Shown in pieces: positions 1 through 12,080 of a DNA stretch of 64,000 bases. The DNA comes from Sipunculus nudus (lineage: Eukaryota; Annelida; Sipuncula; Golfingiida; Sipunculidae). The number at the start of each line of letters is the position of its first letter. The first letter of the stretch is position 1. The notes below the pieces were generated by a model. That model was not told the DNA's origin. It worked only from the letters and a program-made list of their open reading frames with translations, and ran no database searches. The DNA lies in NCBI GenBank assembly GCA_026874595.1, contig CM049306.1, forward strand, positions 51,162,019 through 51,226,018. Reading direction: 5' to 3'. Position numbers and translations under genes: made by a program.

Positions 1-469
1 TTATTTACTCACTAAACATGTGAAATGCTAAAGCTAGTTTTTTTAGGGATATAACTTTCTTTAATCAAGATTCAATTGTATACCCAAAATTACATCTGAA
101 TTTTGCAAATTTTCTAAGTTATTAACATAGATAAAAAATCCGGTTCAGTATGGCCGACTGATTAGACGTCGTGCCCGTGAGCGCTCTCTAAAAACCTCAG
201 TTTATCCATGAGAATAGGCCCGACGAATGGAGTGTATAGATCCATGAGTAAAGGAGACTGATCGGTCAGCGAGGAAATAAATATGGAAATATACCTAGAA
301 AAGGGCGAGAAAAAGGTCAGGGGGATCCATACAGAAACAGGCGCACGAACAGGACTCGGCACAGGCAAGTGATATTATCACCATTGTTGACACCAAGCAA
401 TTTACCTCCTTGTTGACACCAAATGCCCTGCACTTGAAAACAGTATTTTGAAATCTCCTGAATGATTCA
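1..469. other. No gene recognised
   Basis: AT-rich DNA with short open frames on both strands and no family motif. The imperfect phrase about Leu-rich residues in the minus frame at 162-368 has no support as a gene. Confidence 0.4.
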
Positions 470-935
470 AAAACTCACTGAAAGAAGATATTGAAACGAT
501 TAAAGCAATTTAGCAATAATTGACAACAAATATTCAGAAATGAAAAGAAGTTGATTTCGTTAAGCAAAGCCATGAATTTATTCTGGGCAATGTTGATACA
601 ACCACAGCAAAATTGGGAAGTATTGAGTCGTAAAACAAGGCTCTCGAACTGAAATAGAAAGCTTGAATGCAGAAAAGAATAATAAAGAAGCACAGATAGC
701 CATAATGAAGGAGGAACTATTGGACACAGAGAGAAATGTGGAGAATATAATCTAAGATTTGTTGGGATACCAGAAAAGAAAGGAGAGAATAGCAAGAAAC
801 TGGTCTCTCAATTTATTGTAGAAAAGGGACTCCTCAACGCTGCAGAAACAGGAGAACCTCTTAAAACTATCGAGAATGCACACAGAACTAGAAAGGGGGA
901 CTAAACATGTTTCAAATTTCATTAAAAATAATGCA
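470..935 (+). pseudogene. L1/Tx1-like LINE ORF1 remnant
   Basis: Read across frames, 650-900 gives a coiled-coil stretch, then NLRFVGIPEKKGEN and later ENAHRTRKGD. This is the order of the RNA-binding part of L1-like ORF1 proteins. Several stops and at least two frame changes show it is dead. After about 935 the similarity ends in unrelated sequence, so it is truncated. Confidence 0.6.
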
Positions 936-2564
936 GCATTGAAACTGACTTGGCCGCTGATGTCGGTGTCGGGTTGTGTCCTGCCTGGCCTCTGTGCATG
1001 GCTGTGGACGCTGTGGCTTTTCCTCTGGTCACCGGTATGTATGGGTAAAACGGTGGTGGTCTCTCGCGGCTCCCTGCTTGGCTTGTGTCACTTGTGTGGC
1101 ACAACGTCTATCGGTTCCATCGAAATTCTCAAATTATTGCATAAGGAGCGCACAGGGAAGGCGTATTGACTACAACAATCTGCATGCATGTAGCTGCTTG
1201 ATAAAGCTTAAACAACTTCAGTCATTCAGAAATTGACTTGGATCAAACGTTTATTAAATAAAAGCCCTCACGATGCATGGAGACAGTTAATTTAAGGATT
1301 TTTCAAACTTAGAGGAACCTCGTTCTCATGTACTTTAGCCCCTGAAGATGCAAAAAAATCATTACTTCCACAGCTCTCTTTTGGGAAGAAATAATGTATC
1401 ACTGATGTATCTACAATTTTATAATCCTTATCATGTCACAATGTATTTGGTTTAATACCAACATAAAAATACACAACAAAGTTCTATTTAAAAAAAAAAA
1501 TATTACATTGGTGTTGTATATATAAAAAATTGGTCAAATACACAAATGATAGCTTGTTTTATTATGTAATAAATACAAATGTAATATTGACGACTTTCTT
1601 AACGATGTTATATATCTTTTCTCATTTACTTTAAAATTTAAGCTAGGCAGGCAAAAGGCCCGACAGCAACCGGCATACGGCATAGCAACCGAGAACGCGC
1701 TTTCTGATTGGTTGATATGTTTACTAATGGAGTATTCAGCTGGTTGACACTGCTGACGTAACAAAGGTTCAGCCAATCGCTCATGTACTTCAAATTTAGT
1801 CTGAAACCGATGATATCGCCCGCACCGACTAATAAAAAAATGGCTGAGAACCATACCTTTTTTTGCCTTGGTCTCGGAATTAAAAAAATGACCTTTTGTT
1901 TATGCATCATCTTATATTGTTGTAGGATTTAATGATGACGTCACAAACACGATATCAGTTGGAACTGGTTCAACTTCTCTGGTAAACCTGGTCCTTGACT
2001 GTCAGCTGCTTTAGAATTTGGTCTATAAGCCTCAGTTTATGAACGCTTAATGATAAGTTTAACAGTTCTAAAATTTCCTTAAAATATACCCTGGTACTCT
2101 TCAAGCTTTATATAATGCGTGCGGTTGGGCGGTCATGCATGTAATTATGTGAACCTACTGAGATCATGTGACACGTACGTCACACCTCTTCTCCGTGTTA
2201 TCGTCCAGGTTGTTTTTGTACAATTCTGAAACGAACTAAAAAAGGTCAACTCATGCATGCATGCACATCCACATAAATTATACTGAGATTTAACCAAGAC
2301 AAATATATTAAAGATAACCAAACATTTCAACCCTTACAGGCAACCAATCATCCTGACTTTTCAAACATGTTTTTGTGTATTATCCGAAGAAACAGAACCA
2401 AGATACACAACTGAGTGAAGTTGATTAGCGAATATACTGGCTAAGAAAAACCGGTGAAATTAATTCTTTTTAAATAAATGTTCGATTCAACAGATCTAGG
2501 GTTTTACTGGATGCAAAATCATCAATTTGTCACAAAAATTCTATGTGCAGGGCTGGTATAAGTA
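936..2564. other. Non-coding flank; possible MITE end near 1843-1870
   Basis: I see no credible gene. The stretch GCTGAGAACCATACC followed by a T run and GCC near 1843-1870 matches the right terminal repeat of the MITE at 27334-27671, but I could not find its partner end. Confidence 0.35.
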
Positions 2565-2577
2565 AAATAAGTAGGAT

Positions 2578-2808
2578 GCGGCCTGGAAAGTCGAGGGGTA
2601 AGACAGACGGTCGGCTCTCTCCGAAGGCGACCCGGGTTCGATCCCCGGTGTGGCTATGAGAGTGGGTTGTTGTTGCCCGTCCAAGGCTGGTGGTTTTCTC
2701 CGGGTTTTCCGGTTTCCTCCACCGTGACCCCTACTGACTACCGAACGCTATCATCTGAGCCATTCGAGAGTGCCTGTACGGTCCATGTAAAATAAATAAG
2801 TTTAAATT
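2578..2808 (+). mobile_element. tRNA-derived SINE with 13-bp target duplication
   Basis: The tRNA-like head has a clear B box (GGTTCGATCC, 2635-2644). A C/T-rich core follows (about 2690-2722; TTTTCTCCGGGTTTTCCGG) that resembles the central domain shared by many invertebrate SINEs, then an AT-rich tail. Flanking repeats AAATAAGTAGGAT (2565-2577) and AAATAAGCAGGAT (2809-2821) match at 12 of 13 bases and define the insertion. Confidence 0.8.
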
Positions 2809-2821
2809 AAATAAGCAGGAT

Positions 2822-5089
2822 TTTTAAATATGAAATATGTATCACCTGGTGGTTTTCAGAAAACCACAATGAAATACATTTCATCAGATCACCAAAATCT
2901 TACATGCACAGGGGATACACCTGTACGGGTTTAAGCCCCATCCAAAGCCTTATTGAGTATAATACGTTTATTTTTGTTCAAAAGATCATAAGAGAATCAA
3001 AGGATTGTGCATCTCTGTTTGCAGTTCATTTTGATATAAAGGTAAAAAAAAAAACAAAAAAAAAAAACATGCATTACATTATAAAATGAAAATCCAAAGG
3101 ACACCTAAAGATTAAGTTAAAAAAAAGAATTTTAAATCTATGTAAATTAAATAAGTATCAACATACCTGAACAAAATTATAAACTCATTCATAGATATAT
3201 TCATTTCTGAGATATTGCGTGATAATTTATACTTAAATGGTATTTAACTGTTCTTGACCATGGACACGTTCAGCGATTTTGTAGGAAATTACCGGGAATA
3301 TCGGATAATCTTAGGGTATCGCGTGTAGGGACAGGTGCAGACAATTATGTGTATTATATACAATCACAGTGATAAAATATAATATGTTCCTGTCAGATTC
3401 AAGGAGTAACGAAGTGTAATTTCTGGACTCATCGACCTCTGCAGTAGCAGGAGTTCAGACTATCAATATAGGCCTTACAGGTTATAAATATTTGTCTCCG
3501 CCACGAATGTATCCGTTCGTGTGTCGTGTTTGTGGAAGTGTTCACAACATAAATAATGCAGTCTTGAATGGAACCCCATGAAATTTCCAGAGCACCTTGG
3601 GAATGGGCCAATGAAGAATCGATTAGATTTTGGCAATTGCTGTGGGTCTGCCTCATGATCCGGATGCAGGAAGGCCTTCAAATAATATTCAAAATGCTTA
3701 GTGACATATGCCCGTTTGAACAAGGTAATATGTGCCGATTAAGTGAAGGCAAACACTTGTTCGGGAACTTCTGCACCAATGAATCTGGGAATATTGGCCA
3801 ATAAATGAATGAAAACACGGCTCGCGGAGTACTCCAAATGGCTAGTTATAAATGCATCTGAGTCAAGGATTCACTGCTACTCCGGCGGCTCATCTTAATT
3901 GCGTTCCATACTTCTGGACATCTGGTCAGTTTGACCACTTTTTGCGTGTATCATTTTTAGACAGACAAACACCGACTCCTGAAAGCATTACTGTACTGAG
4001 ACGGTTAAGATTATTGTTTCAAATCACTTGAAAATGTCAGATGACGTCAGGATCCCCCCAGTCCGACGGATAAAACTAGAAACTGGTCCTTTATAAATAA
4101 CAAACAGTTGAAAGGTTTGACTCCTGTCTGAAAGTAATATTGATATAACAAAAAAAACCAACATTACCGCAGTTTCCATATAAAAACATCTGTAGGAGAA
4201 CTTAAATAAATAGTAATATATAGACGCTGGACTTGTTATATTTATGATTGACCTGAGACTGTTTGCTTGTAAAATTAATGGTTTATATGACAAGTTAGAT
4301 CCCATTTATAGCTGTACTCAGACAAAAATGCAGCTGTGTTTCAACCCGCCTACGCAGGTTATGGCCTTCTAAAGTACCTTCTTTATATATATAAAGCAGC
4401 TATTTTGAAATGATAGTTGATAGTTTTTTTTTATATTTCCTCTGCAGCAGTCGTTACCAGGTATAATGGGCTCGTCAGTAAAGACAGTTTGTCAGGTAAG
4501 AAAAAGGCTAGTTTTTTTAGTCGGACACTTATAGGTTCCACCATTTGTATGTTAACGATGGTTACATATTTATATTTAGGATAGTAATGTCACAGGCCGT
4601 AGAATCACGAAAGAGCGACTCTCAAAGATTCAAAGGAAACATATTATAAAAGGATTGAATATTTATAGCCTTCATAAATGATTGTTTATTTTATTCCCAT
4701 AGGCTTCAAAAGGGTTTCATATCGAACCTTATCAAGTGTGAATTACGAATTTAAACTGTAACACAAATTATTAAGCTCGTTTTAACTTATTTGAGGCAAG
4801 AAGTAAAAGAAGTTGGAAAAAAATCAACCTTTCCCTTCTCTTCATCATCATTCATGTGACTAAGCTATTAACAGCACGGCTATCATTGAAAAGCTGAAAT
4901 TTTATTCCCATCAAAAATGACAATGACATTTATCATAGATTATTTTAACTTAAAAATTACTATATTCTATAGATTACCAATTGCTGAACCTGGACTGATG
5001 ATCAGCCTGAACATCACAAATTAATATCCCGGTACCCAGCTTTAAGCGACTCCTTTTAGGCGAACGCGGCTGATATTCCATGAAAGGAA
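2822..5089. other. Mostly unannotated; one candidate small exon
   Basis: Apart from the splice-bounded 48-nt frame at 4448-4495 (separate entry), only short unsupported frames are visible. Confidence 0.35.
4448..4495 (+). other. Candidate 48-nt exon of unknown gene
   Basis: A pyrimidine tract plus tttcctctgcag precedes a 48-nt open stretch (16 codons, peptide QSLPGIMGSSVKTVCQ) that ends TTTGTCAG|gtaaga, a consensus donor. Both signals are strong and the length is a multiple of three. No family is recognised and no neighbouring exon was found, so it may be chance. Confidence 0.2.
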
Positions 5090-5161
5090 CCTGCCTGGCC
5101 GCAACCGCATACCGCGACCGCAATCCGCGGGCCACAACCCGCGTAAAGCTGTATTTAATGG

Positions 5162-5935
5162 GCACACAGTATGCGGTATGCGGTGCGTTATGCGATTTTC
5201 GTTCCCTCTAGTTATTTTATCATATACCGTTTACCAGGCCGCGATATGCGGTATGCGGTATGAGACACGCGATAAATTGGGATCGAAGTGGAGTATTGGA
5301 TTAACATACTGCACGCGGTTTAGCACCCACGGGCTCTGGTTATCATTTGTATGACCTATGGATGCAGCGCGATCTAGCGGATTTTGGTATCATCGGGCCC
5401 ATATCGCAGTGTTTTTCCGCCACCCAAGTAAATGCCCGACACGATTTTATACCGCATTCCGCAAACCACGTTCTGCTGCTGCAGTCCGTATAAAGCGTGC
5501 CCGGTAAACGTATAGCATAGCCTTTAACAGCGTGTCAGCAATGTTGAACACGTACACCCGAAGCTCGAAGTCTAAAAGCTGCGTTTACCGGGCGGCGGTA
5601 TGCGGTATGCGAAAATATTTTTTTTCGCTCTAGTCATTTTATTATAAAGCGTTTACCGGGCCAGCGGTATAAGTATTCGGCATGATACAAGCGGTGAAAT
5701 GGAATTCTTGGGAGAGAATTGGATCCGCATTCCTCGCGCGGTATATCGCCCATGGGTTCTAGTTATCTAACATGAACTACAGATGCAGCGAGATCAAGCG
5801 GGATTTGACATTATCGGGCCAATATCGCAGTGTTTTACCGCCCGCCAGGTAAATGCCCCATGCGACTTTATATCGCATTCCGCATACCATGTTCTGCTAC
5901 CGCACTCCGCATATCGCATACCGCGCGCCACGTAT
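5162..5935. repeat. Two diverged copies of a GC-rich repeat rich in GCGGTATGC/GCATACCGC
   Basis: About 5162-5520 and 5585-5935 align along their length (shared landmarks: TATGCGGTATGCG, TTTACC near the left, ATCGGGCC and ATATCGCAGTGTTTT near the middle, CGCATTCCGCA near the right). Each copy opens with GCGGTATGC-type and closes with GCATACCGC-type sequence, so each could fold as a large imperfect hairpin, as non-autonomous DNA transposons do. Confidence 0.55.
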
Positions 5936-7524
5936 ACGCAGTTTTAAAGGAATCATAGCTTTTAGCTACCTATCAAGAGGCGCGTAAGCGAAAAAAATCC
6001 TCCTATGGTGATATCACTTGAGAATTTTCATATTGCGAATTAAAACATCTACACGAACGCGATTTTCAGGGAAGCGACTCCGAGGCTTGTGTTTTATCCT
6101 ACCCTTGCGCCAGATGTCGTTATTTCTCAAAACGAACATCTCTGTTTGGGTACTGTGGGACGCCGGGACTACTTGTCTCGACTGTCAAACTTCAAAATCA
6201 AAATTTGTTATATATTTCAAAGAAACATGATAAGCACTGATTAGTGCTGATAAGCGGAAATAAAATCAAGCCAGGATCATTTGGAGTATGCTTGTCACAA
6301 TGTATCACCTGCCAGTGGTACGGCTCTCTTAGCAGAGGCCATGAAAATCATTGTCTCCGGTAAGGATACAGTTTCAAGCATCGCGATAGAGTGTTTTAAG
6401 CGATTTCTGCTTCCATTCATAAACGCAATAAATGACCTATCCGTGAACTCTATGTGACCTTAATCGCATATTCATTCAATGAATAATCATAAGGATTGGA
6501 CTAACGAGCAACCAATCAGATGACCTAAAACATTGTAAAGCGTCAATCATCTGACAGAAACAAAATTTTGCATAATTTGACAGAGCTCTGTCAAACAAAA
6601 CACGCGTAGTCTGTACATGTAGGCAGTACCCAGGTCGGCATGTTCTCCTGGATATTTTCTTTATACAAAGAAGACAGTATAAAAAAATCAATGCTATAGG
6701 CTGCAGGAGTCATTCCTCTGACTACCGAGTAAATAATAATGTCTTACCTGGCATGTAATTCGTATGAGACAGATATTTCAAAATATAGCAAAACAGTTCA
6801 CAGTGACTGCGATATGAGGACAGCGATACCAGTTGATGACGTCAGTCAATACGACGTCATGCGACATCGACCTTTGTGACGTCATTATTATATTGTAAGC
6901 CTGCTCCCGCTACCATGGGCATGGAAGACCTTCTGTGTAGGAGCGTTTTCGGGGCTCATGGTAATAACTAGGTTAAAAGGGCGGAGCTTGAGGGCTGTGG
7001 TGGATAGGTCAATTATCTAATAATTTACCAATAAACAGGCAATTTTTATGCATGACACCCGTTGACCCCTGGATCCGCGCCTGACAATATGACACTTCGC
7101 CTAGACGAAGGTCTTTGGAAAATCTTATTGTAAAACTGAAATGTTCTTTCTGTGACATATTTTAAAGGTATGTCGTTTTTAAAACAATAGCAAATCATAA
7201 TTGAGAAATTTGTTTAAATAACCACTGCAGTCAAAAAAAAAAAAAAAAATAGAAGTTGTGCATCCTGACCACATTATCCTTGTTTTCATATGTAATATAA
7301 GTACATATGATAAGGTAGCAGTGTTAATTTATTGTCTTGTATATAGAAAGATTGGAGAAGTCGGTACCCAATCGGCGCCACCAAACCTTTGTTTGTATAG
7401 ACAGCTTGTCTGGGCCGAGTGCCCTGTCAGCATGGGGGAGCCATATTGGGTTACATGCAGTGACCGCCATTAGTGTGATAAATTTGGCTCACCTTCATTT
7501 ACGCATGGTCAGTCAGGTAGTTTA
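5936..7524. other. Non-coding flank; dispersed repeat at 6140-6225
   Basis: 6140-6225 (GTTTGGGTACTGTGGGACG to CAAAATTTGTTA) recurs inverted at 23745-23828 with about 85% identity by eye. The rest shows no gene. Confidence 0.45.
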
Positions 7525-7864
7525 GGCCAAAACAAAAAATGCAGGATACTCATGCACAGCGCGCATCAATTTTAACCCCGTATCAAAATGTTTGACTTTG
7601 ATTTTCAATAGAAACTTGCAAATTTTGAGCTCCAGCCGCTGGAACATTTCTTTCAAGAAGATAAAATAATATAACTTGAAAAGATTTCCTTTGTTATGTA
7701 GTGCTGCTAGCTGTTTAGCAAAACAATTATGTTACTGCCATGCTTTTCCCTGATCGTAAGACATTTGTATCGAAATATTCAACAAAAGTTAAAAGAAAAA
7801 TCGCCCTCGCGCAATAATTTCTGAAAAAAAATGTGCCTGAGATCCCAACCCTTTTTTTTTTGCT
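7525..7864. mobile_element. Degenerate Harbinger-like MITE (relative of 27334-27671)
   Basis: It aligns end to end with the MITE at 27334-27671 (shared internal strings TTTTGAGCT, ACATTTCTTTCAAGA, CATGCTTTTCCCT, ATTTCTGAAAAAAA, GTGCCTGAGA). The left end starts GGCCAAAAC after TTA and the right end is followed by TTA (7865-7867). The terminal repeats are eroded. Confidence 0.6.
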
Positions 7865-7867
7865 TTA

Positions 7868-10039
7868 GCTGTTATGTCATTTAAGCAAAGATAGTGGGTT
7901 CTAAAGGAAATAACCACGCAACTGATTGTACAGTAAATTGATTTACAAAATGCATCATAAAGACCAGGCTTAATTGCTGACAAGACTGTAAGTTTGATAT
8001 CCTAGCTAGGATGTATTTGTTAGGATGTTTGATGTATTTGATGAGTATTTTTTACAGATTTGAGTAAGTTAATAGCAAAGCGCCTGTGTCAGTCAACTGC
8101 ATGGCCGCTTTGCTCCAAATTCATAAAAGCTGGGTATAAAAATACAATTTATAAATTGATTGTGCTTAAACTTCACCCAAAGACCAAATCTTTTAAAGAC
8201 AAGGGAGACAAATAGCAGTTATAAGTCAGAAAACATTTTGAAATACCTTGTTGGAATCACATCAAATGTTCACTTCAAAAGGAGATGGAGGACGTGCTAG
8301 TGTCAATTTTTCTCTGGACTATTCGATTTTATTTAAACTTGAGGCTCAATGATCAAATGACATATCGCTGCCAGTGAGGACCCACTTCTTCCTAGGGAAT
8401 TGAAACTAAATAATACAGCTTTACAAAATACCGGGATAAATTAACTAAAAGGGAGGTAACTGTTAATTAGATTGTCAGTGGGGTGCAGACATTGGCTGGC
8501 ATTCTGTCTTTGTCCACTTTGAAGAATGTTGTTAATATAATCAGTTTTTACTACATTTGTCAACTAAGAAAACCATATTCAATTCATTTTCTCATGTTTT
8601 AGTCACTTTTTTATTTGAATAATGTTTTGCCTCTACCAATATCGTAAACATGTATATATATACACACACACATATATATGTATATATATACACATATATA
8701 AAGAGGTTAATTAAGTCTGTCTGATAAATTTCAAAAGCAGGTACTAATTATCTGGTTAATTAATGGTGGGCACACCTACTGTATAATGAAAAAAATTTTG
8801 CGGTTGGTCACATGCCCCTTTAGTACAATAATGTAGGGAGCAATTAATTTGTTATGCACACGTTTACACTCCTTTAATTTGGCTCCTTTCATTTCGAAGG
8901 CCGGGGTACTCGCTGTAAGTAAAACAGGGAAGTCAAACATCAGATAGTCCCTCTCCATGGTCTACACTTGCATTACCAGTCATTGTGAAGCGCATCAGTG
9001 TAAAATAAAGAACAGATTTACAGAAATCACAGCAGGAAAGCAACCAGCACAGTATGTGTCAATGATCCAGCAAACAAATTGTTTTCATTTCTTGTACGAA
9101 TTGAAATAAATCTGTGAAAATTACATTAAAATTTATATGTTGAATATACTTATTTCTGGCGAATTTAATCATTTAAATATTTACCATACTTGCCAAGCAT
9201 GTATATACTGATTATTTTCAATCAAAGTCGACATTGAAATAAATTTTAGTGTGATGAAATTGTCTAGTCGCCATTATAAAAACAATCTGGCTCATGCAAG
9301 TGACAACTCAGTGGCCCATTAGTGAAAACCAAAAAATAAACCCATGAAAAAGACAGCTCAATGTATAAGGACGTTATTTAATATTAAAACGAATATATAT
9401 ATATATGGGGCTTTGATTCTAGATATTTGCCCTCATAACAGAAATTAATGATGTGCCCCTGGTATTCTTCAGAAATAAAATGATCCATGTGTACCTGGTT
9501 CATAACCTGCTTCATTAATATTCATCATGTTTGTCTCGACCGCGATATTTAGTGGTTACGTGGGGAAAAGGCGCGGCCCCACAGGAGTCGGGAGGTCTCG
9601 GTCCAGAAAAGAATGAGGGCCTTTGAAATTTCATACAAATGGCAATATAATTGACATACCTTTAGATTATTTTATGAACACTCTAATATCTGAAGCAGTA
9701 GAGTAAATCTTAGGCATGTCTCTATTGCACGAGCGATTTTGCGCCAGAGTTCAGAATAAGGGGTCAAAGCCAAGGTTTTTGGAAGAGGAAAACATCGGAT
9801 ATAAGGAATGAATTCATGCAATGATTTCATTCGTGTAATCGGTTGATCGATTTTTATATTATAAAATGTGACTTAATACTAAGAACAATATATTCTAGCT
9901 TAAAGCAAATAATTAAACAATTATTTTAGTTTCAAATTTGCGTGGTGGGTAAAAGCCCATTATTTCCCATTTCTTTAACTGCCAATAGCGATATCTCATA
10001 AATAGTTGTTACGATGACCATGTTTTTACAAAAGATATA
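7868..10039. other. No gene recognised; AT/AC microsatellite at 8651-8700
   Basis: AT-rich DNA. 8651-8700 alternates TATATA and CACACA. A short (AT) tract lies at about 9393-9406. 9050-9115 shares a phrase (AAATTGTTTTCATTTC) with 48910-48935. Confidence 0.4.
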
Positions 10040-10145
10040 TGACACAGCGCTGTGTGTAGTTCACCTGATAAAAAAATGTATTTGATTTTGGCCGGCAGTT
10101 GCAGGTCACGGTTAAAGCCGGGCCCAACTCCATGCCAGTTGGGTA
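10040..10145. repeat. Dispersed repeat shared with 49215-49305
   Basis: Both copies share TTTGATTTTGGCCGGCAG, then GGTCACG and AAAGCCGGGCCCA in the same order and orientation. Family unknown. Confidence 0.5.
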
Positions 10146-10859
10146 TTCATAATTCCATAAAGTTAATTCCAAACTTTAGATTTAAATATTCCTGGACAAA
10201 GAAATGGATACACATTGTTGTTTATCTAATACTTATAAAAGGAATTCGGTCCACCTCTGTTCGCAATGTTCTCTGAAAATGTGTTGCGTATGATACTGTG
10301 CCATATCTCATTTTAAGGGTTATTGTTCCCTCAGTGACATGGCCGATATTAGAATAAATAATTTTTAATGAACATATCATTTTGAGTGATTTTTGCATGT
10401 TTTCTGATATGAGCGGAGGCTTCCACTGAAAATAGCCGAACCGCCTTCGGCAAAGACAGGATTTTCTTTGTGGTCACCTTATGCCCAGAATTGAGCCGAT
10501 TTGAGGACTACCTTGCATATGAATAAACTTGCTTTCAGTGACGGATTTATGCATGTTTTGCTGATATTTGACAAAGGCTCTGACCCAGGTGTGAGGTCAG
10601 CCAACGTAGAAAACACATGACACTGGCTCGCTTTACGAAAAGGAGGGGTTCAATCCAGGAGGGTAAATGAAAAAAACCCAATACAGGATCCCCATTTTCG
10701 TAAAAGGGCTGGGGTGGGGGCGATAGTTCCAGGCCCCAAAATTGGTCTGACACGATTAAACAATATACCCATGGGTCATGACGCTCAGCTGACTAGGAAA
10801 GCATTCACAAAAGAATTTTATCAATGCCAAATTTTGTAGGTGATATCCCCATTCAACTT

Positions 10860-12080
10860 AAGTATAGCTCGGGGAATGGGTAACAGAAACCTTATTTCAG
10901 GTTTCAAAGGAGATTTTTCATGGACCTCCCTGGATGTAAAGTAAGAAGTTTCTGGGTCCAATGGTTACCATTTGTGCCCTGTTAACAGACAACCACATCT
11001 TTGAAGGTCTAAAAATAGAGAAAAAAATGTGTAAAAATAAGAAAAAAATCAAGGCGGTGCCACCAGTCTGCAAAAACTAATGAAACTCTCCAAGATAAAT
11101 ATTCATGCAGAGAATCATGGTGATCAATGCAATAGTTGTTCAGATACTTGAGCTTTTGTATCAAATTTTCCCTTATTCTGGGGAATACTTCGGAGCACCA
11201 TAGCTTGAAGGATATGGGTAACAGAGACCTAATTACAGGTTTCCAAGGAGACTTTTCATGGACCTCCCTGGATGTCAAGTAAGAAGTTTCTGGGTCCAAT
11301 GGTAACCATTTGTGCCCTATAAACAGATGACCACATCTAAAAGAGGTTTCAAAAATAAAGAAAAAAAATGAGTAAATACGGAAAAAATATATATGGCGCC
11401 ACCAGAATGCAGAAACTGATGAAACATTCAATGATCAATATCCATACAAAGAATCATGGTGATCAATGCAATAGCTGTTCAGATACTTGAGCTTTTGTAT
11501 CAAATTTTCCATTATCTGGGGGATACTTCTTAGCCCCATAAATTATAGGATATGGGTAACAGAGATCTAATTTCAGGTTTCCATGGAGATTTTTCATGGG
11601 CCTCCCTGTTTGTCAAGAGAGAAGATTCTAGGTCCAGTAGTTACGATTTGTGCCCTGTTAACAGATGACCGCATCTTAGTAAGTCTTAAAAAAATAAAAA
11701 AAAAATCGTTAAAATCGAAAAAACTACAGGTGGCTGCACCAGACTGCAGAAACTGATGAAACATTCCATGATCAATATTCATGCAAAAAATCATGGTGAT
11801 CAATACAATAGTTATTCAGATACTTGCGCTTTTTCTTATCAAATTTTCCATTATTCTGGGGGGTACTTCGGAGCACCATAGCTCAGAGGTTATGGGTAAC
11901 AGAGACCCAATTTCAGTTTTCTAAGGAGTTTTTTCATGGACCTCCCTAGATATAAAGCTAGAAGATTCCAGAACCAGCGGTTACGATTTGTGCCTGGTTA
12001 GCTGACAGACAGACGGATAGACAGACGGACGGACAGACGCCTGACAAAGGGTGATCGCTATAGCTTAGATGAATTTCAGT
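10860..12080. repeat. Tandem array, unit about 338 bp, roughly 3.5 copies
   Basis: The landmark ATGGGTAACAGA occurs at 10876, 11214, 11552 and 11892: spacings of 338, 338 and 340 bp. Other landmarks (GGACCTCCCTGGATGT, GTGATCAATGCAATAG, CAGATACTTG) recur in step. The array ends in a GACA/GACG-rich run (12003-12040). A related single fragment is at about 52590-52770. Long minus-strand frames here are a by-product of the repeat. Confidence 0.8.

Noticed and set aside
2578-2660. Possible functional tRNA gene
   Set aside because: The B box is good, but the cloverleaf does not close properly and the sequence continues into a SINE body with target duplications.
3568-3804. 78-codon plus-strand frame with a Trp/aromatic pattern (WEWANEESIRFW, then IIFKML and ICPFEQG) loosely like an ETS pointed domain
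   Set aside because: Spacing and key residues do not fit the pointed/SAM fold well enough, and no ETS DNA-binding exon is visible nearby.
11009-11431. 140-codon minus-strand open frame
   Set aside because: It falls across the junction of 338-bp tandem units; homologous frames in other units are broken.
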